Both the position numbers and the translations under genes were made by a program. From Oscillibacter sp. 1-3 (GTDB taxonomy: Bacteria > Bacillota > Clostridia > Oscillospirales > Oscillospiraceae), in NCBI RefSeq assembly GCF_000403435.2, contig NZ_KE159707.1:704281-768280 (forward strand): 64,000 nucleotides of DNA. Direction: 5' to 3'. The notes under the pieces were generated by a model. It was not told the origin of the DNA, ran no database searches, and saw nothing but the letters and a program-made list of their open reading frames with translations. Positions 23,169 to 32,093 of this stretch are shown piece by piece. How positions within the stretch are numbered: position 1 is the stretch's first letter; each line of letters starts with the position of its first letter.

Positions 23169-24746
23169 ATGGAATTGGATCTGAATATGCTCCGGCCCCA
23201 GGAGCAGGTCTCGCTGCAGACCCGGCTGCTGTTTGAGCGGGCGGGCTTTCGGCAGTACCACATGGGCCGGTTTGAGGAGTACGGACTGTACCAGGAGAAC
23301 CGCCGGTTTCTCGCCAGCGACCAGGTCATCACCTTCACGGACCTGGACGGGCGGCTGCTGGCGCTGAAGCCCGACGTGACCCTCTCCATCGCCAAGAACG
23401 CCCAGGTGGAGGAGGGCGGCTGCGGGCGGTACTACTACGCCGAGAACGTCTACCGCCCCAGCCAGGAGAGCCACACCTTCCGGGAGATCAGCCAGATGGG
23501 CCTGGAGTGCATCGGCGCAGTGGACGACGCCGTCACGGCTCAGGCGGTGTCCCTGGCGGTTCAGAGCCTGGCACTGACGGGCCGGGATTTTGTGGTGGAG
23601 CTGAGCCACATGGGCTTTGTCACCGGCCTCTTTGACGCCGTAGGAGCCCCGGAGGCCGTCCGGCCCAGGCTGCTGACCTGTATTCGGGACCGAAACACCC
23701 ACGAGCTGCACAAGACGGCGGAGTCGGCGGGACTGTCCCGCCAGGGGGCGGAGGCTTTGTGCCGTCTGCCCTCTCTCGCGGGGGACTGGGAGACGGTGCT
23801 GGCGGAGGCGGAGCCCCTGGCCCTGAACGCTCCCATGGGCGGGGCCGTTCGGGAGCTGCGAAAGCTCTGCCGCACCCTGGCGGAGCAGGGGGAGACGGAG
23901 CGTCTGCGGCTGGATCTGTCCCTTGCCAACGACATGGAGTATTACAACGGCCTGGTGCTCCAGGGCTACCTCATCGGACTGCCCCGGGCCGTTTTGAAGG
24001 GCGGGCGGTATGACCCTCTGGCGGAGCAGTTCCGCCCCGGGGCCCGGGCCATCGGCTTTGCCCTGTATCTGGACGAGCTGGACCGGCTGGAGAAGGCCGC
24101 GCCGGAGGACGGCGGGAGGGTCATGCTGAACGTGGCCCTGCCCAAGGGCCGCCTGGGGGACAAGGTTTACAATCTCCTGGCGGGAGTGGGCTACGGGTGC
24201 CCGGAAAATTACAGCGACACCCGCAGGCTGGTGGTGGAGAACCAAGAGGCGGGCATCCGCTACTTTCTGGTAAAGCCCAGCGACGTGGCCATCTATGTGG
24301 AGCACGGCGCGGCAGACGTCGGCATTGTGGGCAAGGATATTCTGGCGGAGTCCGGCGCGGATGTGTACGAGCTGCTGGACACCGGCCTGGGCAAGTGCCG
24401 CATGTGCGTGGCGGGACCGGCGGACTTCCAGGACGACCCGGGCCGGACGCTGCGGGTGGCCACAAAATTCGTGAACATCGCCAAGGCGTACTACGCCGCC
24501 CAGGGCCGGGACATCGACATCATCAAGCTCAACGGCTCCATCGAGCTGGCCCCCCTTCTGGGGCTCTCGGATGTCATTGTGGACATCGTGGAGACCGGCA
24601 CCACCTTAAAGGAGAATCATTTGAAGGTGCTGACGGAGTTTATGCCCATCTCCGCCCGGTTTATCGCCAACCGGGCCGGATATCAGTTCAAACGGCGGGA
24701 GATCGAGACCCTGCTGGGCAGGCTGAAGGAGGCGACGGGGGCATGA
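23169..24746 (+). CDS. hisZG: HisZ-HisG fusion: ATP phosphoribosyltransferase with its regulatory subunit
   Basis: One uninterrupted 525-residue frame holds two proteins that are normally separate. Residues 1-315 are HisZ, the tRNA-synthetase-like regulatory subunit (FERAGFRQYHMGRFEEYGLY, LKPDVTLSIAK, REISQMGLECIG, YYNGLVLQGYLIGLP, GGRYDPL). From about residue 318 follows short-form HisG (NVALPKGRLGDKVYNLLAGV, DVAIYVEHGAADVGIVGKDI, ATKFVNIAKAYYAAQ, IVDIVETGTTLKENHL). HisG joins ATP to PRPP, the first step of histidine synthesis; short HisG needs HisZ for activity and feedback control. A covalent 1:1 link would force the ratio seen in the HisZG octamer. It is the first gene of the operon; its end overlaps hisD. 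Confidence 0.95.
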   Translation: MELDLNMLRPQEQVSLQTRLLFERAGFRQYHMGRFEEYGLYQENRRFLASDQVITFTDLDGRLLALKPDVTLSIAKNAQVEEGGCGRYYYAENVYRPSQESHTFREISQMGLECIGAVDDAVTAQAVSLAVQSLALTGRDFVVELSHMGFVTGLFDAVGAPEAVRPRLLTCIRDRNTHELHKTAESAGLSRQGAEALCRLPSLAGDWETVLAEAEPLALNAPMGGAVRELRKLCRTLAEQGETERLRLDLSLANDMEYYNGLVLQGYLIGLPRAVLKGGRYDPLAEQFRPGARAIGFALYLDELDRLEKAAPEDGGRVMLNVALPKGRLGDKVYNLLAGVGYGCPENYSDTRRLVVENQEAGIRYFLVKPSDVAIYVEHGAADVGIVGKDILAESGADVYELLDTGLGKCRMCVAGPADFQDDPGRTLRVATKFVNIAKAYYAAQGRDIDIIKLNGSIELAPLLGLSDVIVDIVETGTTLKENHLKVLTEFMPISARFIANRAGYQFKRREIETLLGRLKEATGA

Positions 24747-26020
24747 TGAAAATACTGGATTTCGACGGTCTGGCCCCGGAGGAGTTTCTCAACCGGGACA
24801 TCCGGGCGGAGGAGGACGTCTCCGCCGCTGTGGACGGCATTTTGGCGGATGTCCGCAGCCGGGGCGACGCGGCCCTGCGGGAGTACACCCGGCGCTTTGA
24901 CGGCGCGGAATTGAGGGATCTCCAGGTGACGGCGGCGGAATTCGACGCCGCAAGGGAGGCCGTGGACCCCTGTTTTCTGGAGACCCTGCGGGAGGCGGCG
25001 GAGAATATCCGCCGGTTCCATGAGCGGCAGAAGCACAACGACTTTTTTCTCACCAGGGGTTCCGGCGTGGTCATGGGCCAGCGGTGGACGCCCATTGAGC
25101 GGGTGGGCATCTGCGTGCCCCGGAGCCCGGAGGCGTTTCCGTCCACGATTTTGATGAACGCCATTCCGGCGCAGATCGCCGGAGTGCAGGACATTGTGAT
25201 CGTAACGCCGCCCCGGAAGGACGGGACCGTCAGCCCGGAGGCGCTGATGGCGGCGGAGCTGGCGGAGGTGACGGACGTCTTCAAGGCGGGCGGCGCCCAG
25301 GCGGTGGCGGCTCTGGCCTACGGCACGGAGACCGTGCCGAGGGTAGACAAGATCGTGGGTCCCGGCGGCGTCTTCGTGGCCACCGCCAAGCGGAAGGTCT
25401 TTGGCCTGGTGGATATTGACATGATTGCCGGCCCCAGCGAAATTTTGGTGCTGGCGGACGGAAAGACAGACCCGAAATGGGCGGCGGCGGATCTGCTGAG
25501 CCAGGCGGAGCACGACGTGCTGGCCTCCGCCGTGCTGGTGACGGACAGCCGGGCGCTGGCGGAGGCCGTCCGGGCGGAGGTCGAGGTCCAGCTGGAGGCC
25601 CTGCCTAGAAGAGACATCGCCCGCCGTTCCATTGAGGACAACGGCAAGATCATCGTGGCGGACAGCCTGGACAAGGCGGTGGAGGCGGTGAACCGCATCG
25701 CCCCGGAGCATCTGGAGCTGTGCGTGGACGACCCCTTTGCCCTGCTGCCCCGGATCAAAAATGCCGGAAGTATTTTTCTGGGCCGGTCCACGCCGGAGGC
25801 TCTGGGGGACTACTTCGCAGGGCCCAACCACACCCTGCCGACTTCCGGGACGGCCCGGTTTTCCAGTCCGCTGGGGGTGGATGATTTTATGAAGCGGTCC
25901 AGCTTCCTCTACTATGACCGGGCGGCCCTGAGCGGCTGCGCGGAGAGAATTGCGGATTTTGCCCGCCGGGAGGGACTGGAGGGGCATGCCAGGTCGGCGC
26001 TCTCCCGCCGGGAGGGGTAG
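24743..26020 (+). CDS. hisD: histidinol dehydrogenase
   Basis: HisD carries out the last two oxidations from histidinol to histidine with NAD and zinc. The 425-residue product has GGAQAVAALAYGTETVP, KIVGPGGVFVATAKR, GPSEILVLAD, LLSQAEHD and APEHLELCVDDP, the family blocks that include the catalytic E-H pair (here HE-equivalent in APEHLE). The ATG at 24743 overlaps the hisZG stop (ATGA), ten bases after AGGAGG; an ATG three bases later is an equal choice. Confidence 0.96.
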   Translation: MMKILDFDGLAPEEFLNRDIRAEEDVSAAVDGILADVRSRGDAALREYTRRFDGAELRDLQVTAAEFDAAREAVDPCFLETLREAAENIRRFHERQKHNDFFLTRGSGVVMGQRWTPIERVGICVPRSPEAFPSTILMNAIPAQIAGVQDIVIVTPPRKDGTVSPEALMAAELAEVTDVFKAGGAQAVAALAYGTETVPRVDKIVGPGGVFVATAKRKVFGLVDIDMIAGPSEILVLADGKTDPKWAAADLLSQAEHDVLASAVLVTDSRALAEAVRAEVEVQLEALPRRDIARRSIEDNGKIIVADSLDKAVEAVNRIAPEHLELCVDDPFALLPRIKNAGSIFLGRSTPEALGDYFAGPNHTLPTSGTARFSSPLGVDDFMKRSSFLYYDRAALSGCAERIADFARREGLEGHARSALSRREG

Positions 26021-26023
26021 GGG

Positions 26024-26124
26024 GTGCTCGCCCTGACGGGCGGTCCCCCCCGTCCCCGGGCCGCGGCCGGATTCCCCCGTCCCGCGCCCGAGGCGCGAAA
26101 GCCCCCGTCCCGCTCCGTGGGACG
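26024..26124 (+). repeat. hairpin repeat element upstream of hisC
   Basis: Bases 26024-26043 repeat the left arm found at 12244-12263 upstream of mnmG (GTGCTCGCCCTGACGGGCGG). A shared block CCCGAGGCGCGAAA and a hairpin CGTCCC/GGGACG (26106-26124) then follow, as they do before mnmG. The hisC ribosome site comes after it. Confidence 0.7.
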
Positions 26125-26169
26125 GTTCCAAAGGAATAAGCCCCCATATTTATAAAGAGGTGTTTCAAC

Positions 26170-27234
26170 ATGAAAAATTTCCTCTCCCCTGAGGCGAACC
26201 GCCTCGCCCCCTATACCCCTGGTGAACAGCCACGAGACCAGCAGTATGTCAAGCTGAACACCAACGAGAGCCCCTTCCCGCCCTCCCGCAGGGTTCTCAA
26301 GGCCCTCTCAAGGGCGGAGCTTTTGAAGCTGAACCTCTACTCCGACCCCGCCTGCGCGGGGCTCAACGCCGCCATTGCCGCCCACTACGGCCTCCAGAGC
26401 GCTAATGTGATCTCCGGCAACGGCTCCGACGAGATTTTGGCCTTCGCGTTTCGGGCCTTTTGCGGTACGGGCAGGCCCGTGGCCTTTGCCGATGTCACAT
26501 ACAGCTTCTACCAGTCCCAGGCGGCCCTGTTCGGCCTGGAGGCCAAGGTGATTCCCCTGCGGGAGGACTTCACCCTGAATGTGGACGACTACATGGACTT
26601 CCCCGGCACCATCGTCATCGCCAATCCCAACGCCCCCACCGGCATCGCCGTGCCCCGGAAGGACATCCAGCGGCTGCTGGAGGCGGACCCCAACCGGGTG
26701 GTGATCGTGGACGAGGCCTATGTGGACTTCGGCGGCGAGAGCTGCGTGCCCATGATCTTCCGCTATGACAATCTTCTCGTCACCCAGACGATGTCGAAAA
26801 GCCGCCAGCTCGCCGGCGGGCGGGTGGGCTTCGGCCTGGGCGGCGAGGCGCTGATTGAGGCGCTGAACCGGGTGAAGTACAGTTTCAACCCCTACAACGT
26901 CGGCCGCCTCGCCCTGATTGCCGGTACCGCAGCCATGGAGGACGAGGAGTACTTCCAAAGCTGCTGCGAGACCATCCGGGAGAACCGGGCCTGGCTGGTG
27001 GAGGAGCTGGAGGGGCTGGGCTTTGCCGTTTTGCCCTCCTCTGCCAACTTTGTCTTCGCCAGGTGCGGCAAAATCTCCGGCGGGGAGCTGTACCGCCAGC
27101 TGAAGGAGAACGGCATTCTGGTCCGCTGGTTCGACAAGGACCGCATCCGGGACTTCGTCCGCATCACCGTGGGCTCTATGGAGCAGCTGGCTGCGCTGGC
27201 GGACGAGCTGGCCCGGATACTGGAAGACATGTAA
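26170..27234 (+). CDS. hisC: histidinol-phosphate aminotransferase
   Basis: A 354-residue PLP aminotransferase of the HisC type. KLNTNESPFPPSRRV is the family entry block, then LNLYSDPACAGLNAAIAAHY, NVISGNGSDEILAFAFRAF, ANPNAPTGIAV, VDEAYVDFGG and TQTMSKSRQLAGGRVGFGLG with the PLP lysine in MSKS. It transfers an amino group to imidazole acetol phosphate. AAAGAGG precedes the ATG. A 149-base gap with hairpins separates it from hisD. Confidence 0.94.
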   Translation: MKNFLSPEANRLAPYTPGEQPRDQQYVKLNTNESPFPPSRRVLKALSRAELLKLNLYSDPACAGLNAAIAAHYGLQSANVISGNGSDEILAFAFRAFCGTGRPVAFADVTYSFYQSQAALFGLEAKVIPLREDFTLNVDDYMDFPGTIVIANPNAPTGIAVPRKDIQRLLEADPNRVVIVDEAYVDFGGESCVPMIFRYDNLLVTQTMSKSRQLAGGRVGFGLGGEALIEALNRVKYSFNPYNVGRLALIAGTAAMEDEEYFQSCCETIRENRAWLVEELEGLGFAVLPSSANFVFARCGKISGGELYRQLKENGILVRWFDKDRIRDFVRITVGSMEQLAALADELARILEDM

Positions 27235-27246
27235 GGAGGCGCCGCC

Positions 27247-27834
27247 ATGCGAACTGCCAACATCAAACGGGATACCCGGGAGACCCAGATCCGGCTGACG
27301 CTGGACCTGGACGGCGCCGGAAAATCCTCCGTCTCCTCCGGTGTGGGGTTCCTGGACCATATGCTGGAGCTCTTTGCCCGCCACGGGGACTTTGACCTCA
27401 CCCTCACCTGTCATGGGGACACCCAGGTGGATTTCCACCACAGCGTGGAGGATATTGGAATCTGCCTGGGGCAGGCTTTCGCGGAGTCCCTGGGGGACAA
27501 GCGGGGCATCGCCCGGTACGGACAGTTTCTGCTGCCCATGGACGAGGCGCTGGTGCTGTGCGCCGTGGACCTCAGCGGCCGGGATTACCTGGGCTGGGCG
27601 TTGGACCTGCCCGCTCAGAAGGTGGGGGACTTTGACACCGAGCTGGCAAAGGAGTTCTGGCTGGGCTTTGTGCGCTGCTGTCCCAGCTCTGTCCACATCC
27701 GCCAGATGGCGGGGGAGAATACCCACCATATTCTGGAGGCTGTGTTCAAGGGCATGGGCCGGGCGCTGCGCATGGCCGCGGCCCCGGACGAAAAGCACCG
27801 GGACGAGATCCCGAGTACAAAGGGTGTGCTGTAA
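27247..27834 (+). CDS. hisB: imidazoleglycerol-phosphate dehydratase
   Basis: A 195-residue monofunctional HisB that removes water from imidazoleglycerol phosphate. The manganese-binding histidines stand in FLDHMLELFARHG, DFHHSVEDIGICLG and the later MAGENTHHILEAVFKGMGRA. The phosphatase half found in enteric HisB is absent; the PHP enzyme at the end of the operon supplies that step. AAGGAGG precedes the start by six bases. Confidence 0.96.
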   Translation: MRTANIKRDTRETQIRLTLDLDGAGKSSVSSGVGFLDHMLELFARHGDFDLTLTCHGDTQVDFHHSVEDIGICLGQAFAESLGDKRGIARYGQFLLPMDEALVLCAVDLSGRDYLGWALDLPAQKVGDFDTELAKEFWLGFVRCCPSSVHIRQMAGENTHHILEAVFKGMGRALRMAAAPDEKHRDEIPSTKGVL

Positions 27835-28446
27835 ATGATCGCCATTGTAGATTACGGCGTGGGGAACCTGTTCTCTCTTTCCTCCAGCCTGCGGGCCCTG
27901 GGGATGGAGACGGAGGTGACCCGGGACGCCGGGCGGCTTCGCTCCGCCGGCAAGATTATCCTCCCCGGCGTGGGGGCCTTTGGAGACGCCCGGGAGAAGC
28001 TGGACGGCACGGGATTGGTGCCCATCCTTCGGGAGGAGGCGGCCCGCAAGCCCCTGCTTGGCATCTGCCTGGGGATGCAGCTGCTGTTTGACCGGGGCTT
28101 TGAGTACGGCGAGCACCCCGGCCTGGGCCTGGTGCCCGGGCAGGTGGTGAGCCTGCGGGAGGACCTGGAGGACAGGACGCTGAAGGTTCCCCATATGGGC
28201 TGGAACAGCCTGGACATTGTGCGGGACGACCCGCTGTTCAAATATTTCCGGGACGGCGAGTACGTCTACTACGTCCACAGCTTTTACGCCAGGGACTGCG
28301 GCGCTTCCACCCTGGGCGTGTCCCGGTACGGAAACGTGGCCGTCACCGGCGCGGTGCGGAACGGGAATGTGTGGGGCGCCCAGTTCCACCCGGAGAAGTC
28401 CGGGGACGCGGGACTGCGGCTGCTGCGGGCCTTTGCGGAGCTTTGA
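27835..28446 (+). CDS. hisH: imidazole glycerol phosphate synthase glutaminase subunit HisH
   Basis: A 203-residue class-I glutamine amidotransferase. It has IAIVDYGVGNLFSLSSSLRA, LPGVGAFGDA, the nucleophile block LGICLGMQLLF (Cys), VPHMGWNSL and the catalytic H/E in FHPEKSGDAG. It supplies ammonia to HisF. The ATG follows directly on the hisB stop codon, so translation is coupled. Confidence 0.96.
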   Translation: MIAIVDYGVGNLFSLSSSLRALGMETEVTRDAGRLRSAGKIILPGVGAFGDAREKLDGTGLVPILREEAARKPLLGICLGMQLLFDRGFEYGEHPGLGLVPGQVVSLREDLEDRTLKVPHMGWNSLDIVRDDPLFKYFRDGEYVYYVHSFYARDCGASTLGVSRYGNVAVTGAVRNGNVWGAQFHPEKSGDAGLRLLRAFAEL

Positions 28447-28460
28447 AAGGAGAGAATCCT

Positions 28461-28940
28461 GTGAGAGCCATGAGAAGAAAAGACCGGGAGGTAACGGAAC
28501 CCGGGAAAATCCGCGAGATCATTGCCGCCTGCGACTGCTGCCGCCTGGGGCTTTGCGAGGACGGGAGGGCCTATATCGTGCCCCTGGATTTCGGCTTTAC
28601 GGAGCGGGACGGACACTATACGTTTTATTTCCACAGCGCCAAAAATGGGCGGAAGATCGACCTGATCCGGGAGAGCGGCTGGGCGTCCTTTGAGATGGAC
28701 ACCGGACATCAGGTGGTCTCCGATGAGATCGCCTGCGAGTATACCGCGCGGTTCCGGTGCGTCATGGGCGGCGGCCCGGCAGCTCTTCTGGAGACGGCGG
28801 AGGAGAAGCGGGCGGGCCTTACGGCCCTGATGGAGCACGCCGCCGGCCCGGGCCCCTGGACATTTGGAGACGCAATGGTGGACGCGGCGGCGGTCATTCG
28901 CCTGGAGGCGGAGGAGCTGTCCTGCAAGGAGCTCCGCTGA
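28461..28940 (+). CDS. pyridoxamine 5'-phosphate oxidase family (NimA-like) flavoprotein
   Basis: A 159-residue split-barrel protein of the type called 5-nitroimidazole-resistance (Nim)-like: REVTEPGKIREIIAACDCCR, AYIVPLDFGFTERDGHYTFY, FHSAKNGRKIDLIRES, VCFE-like WASFEMDTGH and a late histidine-less tail. Such proteins bind FMN or heme; few have known substrates. The GTG at 28461 is eight bases after AAAGGAGAG. It sits between hisH and hisA and has no known place in histidine synthesis, so it is a passenger or an accessory gene. Drug resistance cannot be inferred from this alone. Confidence 0.75.
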   Translation: MRAMRRKDREVTEPGKIREIIAACDCCRLGLCEDGRAYIVPLDFGFTERDGHYTFYFHSAKNGRKIDLIRESGWASFEMDTGHQVVSDEIACEYTARFRCVMGGGPAALLETAEEKRAGLTALMEHAAGPGPWTFGDAMVDAAAVIRLEAEELSCKELR

Positions 28941-29041
28941 TCGCCGGGCGGGCCCGAAAACTGGCGGAATGCCGCCGGACGGCGTTCGCCGCCTGTGAAT
29001 ACAGCGCTTAATTGTAGGATCGTATGGGAAGGAGAGGGAGT

Positions 29042-29761
29042 ATGCAGATATTTCCCGCCATTGACCTGCGGGGCGGACAGGTTGTCCGGCTCCGCCAGGG
29101 CGACTATGACAAAATGACCATCTACGGTCAGGACCCCTGCGCCGCAGCCCGGGACTTCCTGGCCGCCGGGGCGGAATACCTCCACGTGGTGGACCTGGAC
29201 GGGGCCAAGGACGGCACGCCGGTCAATTTCGGCTCCATCGCCGCCATCGCAAAGCAGGGCGGGCTCTATATGGAGGTGGGCGGCGGCATCCGCACCGAGG
29301 ACCGGATCAGGCAGTACCTGGACCTGGGGGTGGGCCGGTGCATCCTGGGCACCGCCGCCGTGAAGGACTTTGATTTCACCGTCCGCATGGTCCGGAAATA
29401 CGGGGACAGGATCGCCGTGGGCGTGGACGCCCGGGACGGATATGTGGCTGTCAACGGGTGGAAGGAGCTGTCAGAGGAGCGGGGCGTGGACTTCTGCCGC
29501 CGTCTCTTTGACGCCGGCGTCCGGACCGTGATCTACACCGACATCAGCCGGGACGGGATGGAGGCCGGCACCAACCTGGACCTCTACCGGGAGCTGGCGG
29601 AGATCCGGGGGCTGAACGTCACCGCCTCCGGCGGCGTCAGCAGCATCGCGGAGCTCCGCCGGCTCCGGGCCATCGGCACCCATGCCGCCATTCTGGGCAA
29701 GGCGCTGTACACCGGGCGGCTGGATTTGAAAACCGTCATTGAGGAGGTGGGGACGTGTTAG
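29042..29761 (+). CDS. hisA: ProFAR isomerase HisA
   Basis: A 239-residue TIM barrel that isomerises ProFAR. FPAIDLRGGQVVRLRQGDYD holds the N-terminal catalytic Asp, then LHVVDLDGAKDG, VGGGIRTEDRI, ILGTAAVKD, VGVDARDGYVAVNGW and the second catalytic Asp in YTDISRDGMEAG. ASGGVSS binds phosphate. AAGGAG precedes the ATG at 29042. The stop overlaps the hisF start. Confidence 0.96.
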   Translation: MQIFPAIDLRGGQVVRLRQGDYDKMTIYGQDPCAAARDFLAAGAEYLHVVDLDGAKDGTPVNFGSIAAIAKQGGLYMEVGGGIRTEDRIRQYLDLGVGRCILGTAAVKDFDFTVRMVRKYGDRIAVGVDARDGYVAVNGWKELSEERGVDFCRRLFDAGVRTVIYTDISRDGMEAGTNLDLYRELAEIRGLNVTASGGVSSIAELRRLRAIGTHAAILGKALYTGRLDLKTVIEEVGTC

Positions 29762-30525
29762 CGCGGCGCATCATCCCCTGCCTGGACGTGCGGGACGGAC
29801 GGGTGGTCAAGGGCACCAATTTCCAGGGGCTCCGGGACATGGCGGACCCGGTGGACCTGGCGAAATTTTACAACGAATCCGGCGCCGACGAGCTGGTGTT
29901 CTACGACATCACCGCCTCCGCCGAGGGGCGCAGTCTGTTCACGGACATTCTGCGCCGGGTGGCCGGCGAGATTTTCATCCCCCTGACGGTGGGGGGCGGC
30001 ATCCGGACCCTGGAGGACTTCGACCGGGTGCTCAAGTGCGGCGCGGACAAGGTCAGCGTCAACTCCGGGGCCATCGCCGACCCGGGACTCATTGCCGCGG
30101 GAGCCAGGAAGTACGGCGACCAGTGCGTGGTGCTGAGCATGGACGTCAAGCGGGTGGATGGGCAGTTCCGCCTCTTCGCCAAGGGCGGCCGGGAGGACAC
30201 CGGCATTGACGCCATGGAGTGGGCCGTGAGGGGCGCGGCCGCCGGGGCCGGGGAGATTGTGCTGAACTCCATCGACACCGACGGGGTGAAGCAGGGGTTC
30301 GATCTGGAGATGCTGGACGAGCTGGCCGGCCGGGTAAGCGTGCCCATTATCGCCAGCGGCGGGGCCGGAAGGATGGAGGATTTTGCGGAGCTTTTCACCC
30401 ATCCCGGGGTGGACGCCGGGCTGGCGGCGTCCATCTTTCACACCCGGCAGGTGGAGATCTCCGCCTTGAAGGCGTATTTGAAGGAGCTGGGGGTGCCCAT
30501 GCGGACGCAGGTCCGCCCGTCCTGA
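29755..30525 (+). CDS. hisF: imidazole glycerol phosphate synthase cyclase subunit HisF
   Basis: A 256-residue TIM barrel that makes imidazoleglycerol phosphate and AICAR with HisH. It shows RRIIPCLDVRDGRVVKGTNF (catalytic Asp), ELVFYDITASAEGR, TVGGGIRTLEDF, VSVNSGAIADP, LNSIDTDGVKQGFD (second Asp) and IASGGAGRMEDF. The start is GTG at 29755, eight bases after AGGAGG, overlapping hisA by seven bases. Confidence 0.96.
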   Translation: MLARRIIPCLDVRDGRVVKGTNFQGLRDMADPVDLAKFYNESGADELVFYDITASAEGRSLFTDILRRVAGEIFIPLTVGGGIRTLEDFDRVLKCGADKVSVNSGAIADPGLIAAGARKYGDQCVVLSMDVKRVDGQFRLFAKGGREDTGIDAMEWAVRGAAAGAGEIVLNSIDTDGVKQGFDLEMLDELAGRVSVPIIASGGAGRMEDFAELFTHPGVDAGLAASIFHTRQVEISALKAYLKELGVPMRTQVRPS

Positions 30526-30574
30526 CGGGCGGATCTTGAAGGAATCAAAAAGCCCCGTTCCCCCTCCGGGGAAC
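30513..30574 (+). repeat. two hairpins between hisF and hisIE
   Basis: CCGCCCGTC/GACGGGCGG (30513-30532) overlaps the hisF stop. GTTCCCC/GGGGAAC (30557-30574) stands directly before the hisIE ribosome site. The layout matches the elements before mnmG and hisC. Confidence 0.6.
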
Positions 30575-30591
30575 AGGAAGGAGTGTCATCT

Positions 30592-31236
30592 GTGGAAATC
30601 AAAGAGTTGAAATTCGATGAAAAGGGCCTGATCCCCGCCGTCGTACAGGACCACTACACGAAGGAGGTTCTGACCCTGGCCTATATGAATGCCGAGAGCC
30701 TCGCCATCACCATTGACGAGCGCCGCACCTGCTTTTGGAGCCGTAGCCGCCGGGAGCTGTGGCGCAAGGGGGAGACCAGCGGCAATGTCCAGCGCGTGGT
30801 CTCCGTCACCGCCGACTGCGACGGCGACGCCCTGGTAGTGGAGGTGGTGAAGGACGGCCCTGCCTGCCACACCGGGGCGGAGAGCTGCTTTTTCAATGAG
30901 CTCTATCTCTCCGACGAGCTGAAGCAGTTCAGCTACGAGGGCCTCTACCGCCTGATCCAGGGCCGGAAGACCAGCCCTGTGGAGGGCAGCTACACCACCT
31001 ACCTCTTCGAGAAGGGACTGGACAAGATCCTGAAAAAGGTGGGCGAGGAGTGCACCGAGGTCATCATCGGCGGCCGCAAGGAGGACAGGGCGGAGACCGT
31101 CTACGAGATCGCCGATTTGTGCTACCACGTGATGGTGCTGATGGTGCAGATGGGCATCGCCGTGGAGGACGTCACCCGGGAGCTGGAAAAGCGCCACGTG
31201 GTGGACCGCAAGGTGAAGCAGGAGCGGATGCAGTGA
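30592..31236 (+). CDS. hisIE: bifunctional phosphoribosyl-AMP cyclohydrolase / phosphoribosyl-ATP diphosphatase
   Basis: A 214-residue fusion for steps two and three of the pathway. The HisI half (residues 1-115) has VVQDHYTKEVLTLAYMN, TCFWSRSRRELWRKGETSGN and VKDGPACHTGAESCF with its zinc cysteines and histidine. The HisE half has SYTTYLFEKGLDKILKKVGE and ECTEVIIGGRKED, the MazG-like metal site. GTG at 30592 is eight bases after AGGAAGGAG; a GTG at 30583 overlaps that site. Confidence 0.95.
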   Translation: MEIKELKFDEKGLIPAVVQDHYTKEVLTLAYMNAESLAITIDERRTCFWSRSRRELWRKGETSGNVQRVVSVTADCDGDALVVEVVKDGPACHTGAESCFFNELYLSDELKQFSYEGLYRLIQGRKTSPVEGSYTTYLFEKGLDKILKKVGEECTEVIIGGRKEDRAETVYEIADLCYHVMVLMVQMGIAVEDVTRELEKRHVVDRKVKQERMQ

Positions 31237-32054
31237 GGGCCTTCTGCTCCGTCCACACCCACTCCGTCATGTGCGACGGTAAGAACACCCTGGCGGAGAT
31301 GGCCGCCGCGGCCTGTGACGCCGGTGCGGCGTCCTTCGGGGCCTCGGGCCACAGCCACACCCCCATTCCCGAGGACGAGGGCTGCGTCCTGCCCGCGGAC
31401 ATGAGCGCCTACCGGGCGGAGGTCCTGCGGCTGCGGGAAGAGTACCGGGGCCGGATGGACGTGCTCCTCGGGATCGAGCTGGACAACTGCGCCGACGTGA
31501 CGGCGGAGGGCTTCGACTACTGGATCGGCAGCGCCCACCGGCTGCGCGGCCCCGACGGCCGCTGGTACACTGTGGACTGGGACGCGGAGACCCTGGCCGC
31601 CTGCTGTGAGAGCGCCTTCGGCGGAGACGGCCTGGCCATGGCGGAGCGGTACTACGGCGAGGTCCGGCGGATGGCGGCCATGGGCCCCGACATTTTGGGC
31701 CATATCGACCTGATTACGAAATTCAACGAGGGAACGCCCCTTTTTGATGAATCCTCCCCCCGCTACCGCGCCGCGGCGCTGGAGGCCCTTCACGCCGCAG
31801 ACCCCGCCGTGACGCTGCTGGAGATCAACACCGGGGCCATGTCCCGGGGATACCGGCGGACGCCCTACCCGGCCCCCTTCCTGCTGGAGGAGTGGCGGCG
31901 CATGGGCGGCAGAATTATCCTCACCGCCGACGCCCACAGCGTCTCCGCCATCGTCTATGGCTACGCCCAGGCGGCGGAGCTGGCCCGGGCGGCGGGGTTT
32001 GCCCGCTCCGCGGTGCTGACCGCCGGCGGGGCGGTGGAGCGGCCGTTGCCGTGA
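31233..32054 (+). CDS. hisK: histidinol-phosphatase, PHP family
   Basis: A 273-residue PHP-domain enzyme. CSVHTHSVMCDGKNTLAEMA gives the first metal motif; GASGHSHTPIP, LLGIELDNC, GHIDLITKFNEGTPLFDES and ILTADAHSVSAI supply the others. In this place it should remove phosphate from histidinol phosphate and so complete the pathway without a bifunctional HisB. The GTG at 31233 overlaps the hisIE stop (GTGA), with AGGAG eight bases upstream. It ends the operon. Confidence 0.88.
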   Translation: MRAFCSVHTHSVMCDGKNTLAEMAAAACDAGAASFGASGHSHTPIPEDEGCVLPADMSAYRAEVLRLREEYRGRMDVLLGIELDNCADVTAEGFDYWIGSAHRLRGPDGRWYTVDWDAETLAACCESAFGGDGLAMAERYYGEVRRMAAMGPDILGHIDLITKFNEGTPLFDESSPRYRAAALEALHAADPAVTLLEINTGAMSRGYRRTPYPAPFLLEEWRRMGGRIILTADAHSVSAIVYGYAQAAELARAAGFARSAVLTAGGAVERPLP

Positions 32055-32093
32055 AAAGGGCCGTCCCGCCGGAAAAATCACGGCGGGACGCGT

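Noticed and set aside
26308..28389. A 693-codon minus-strand frame across hisC, hisB and hisH
   Set aside because: Shadow frame over three confidently assigned, tightly packed histidine genes.
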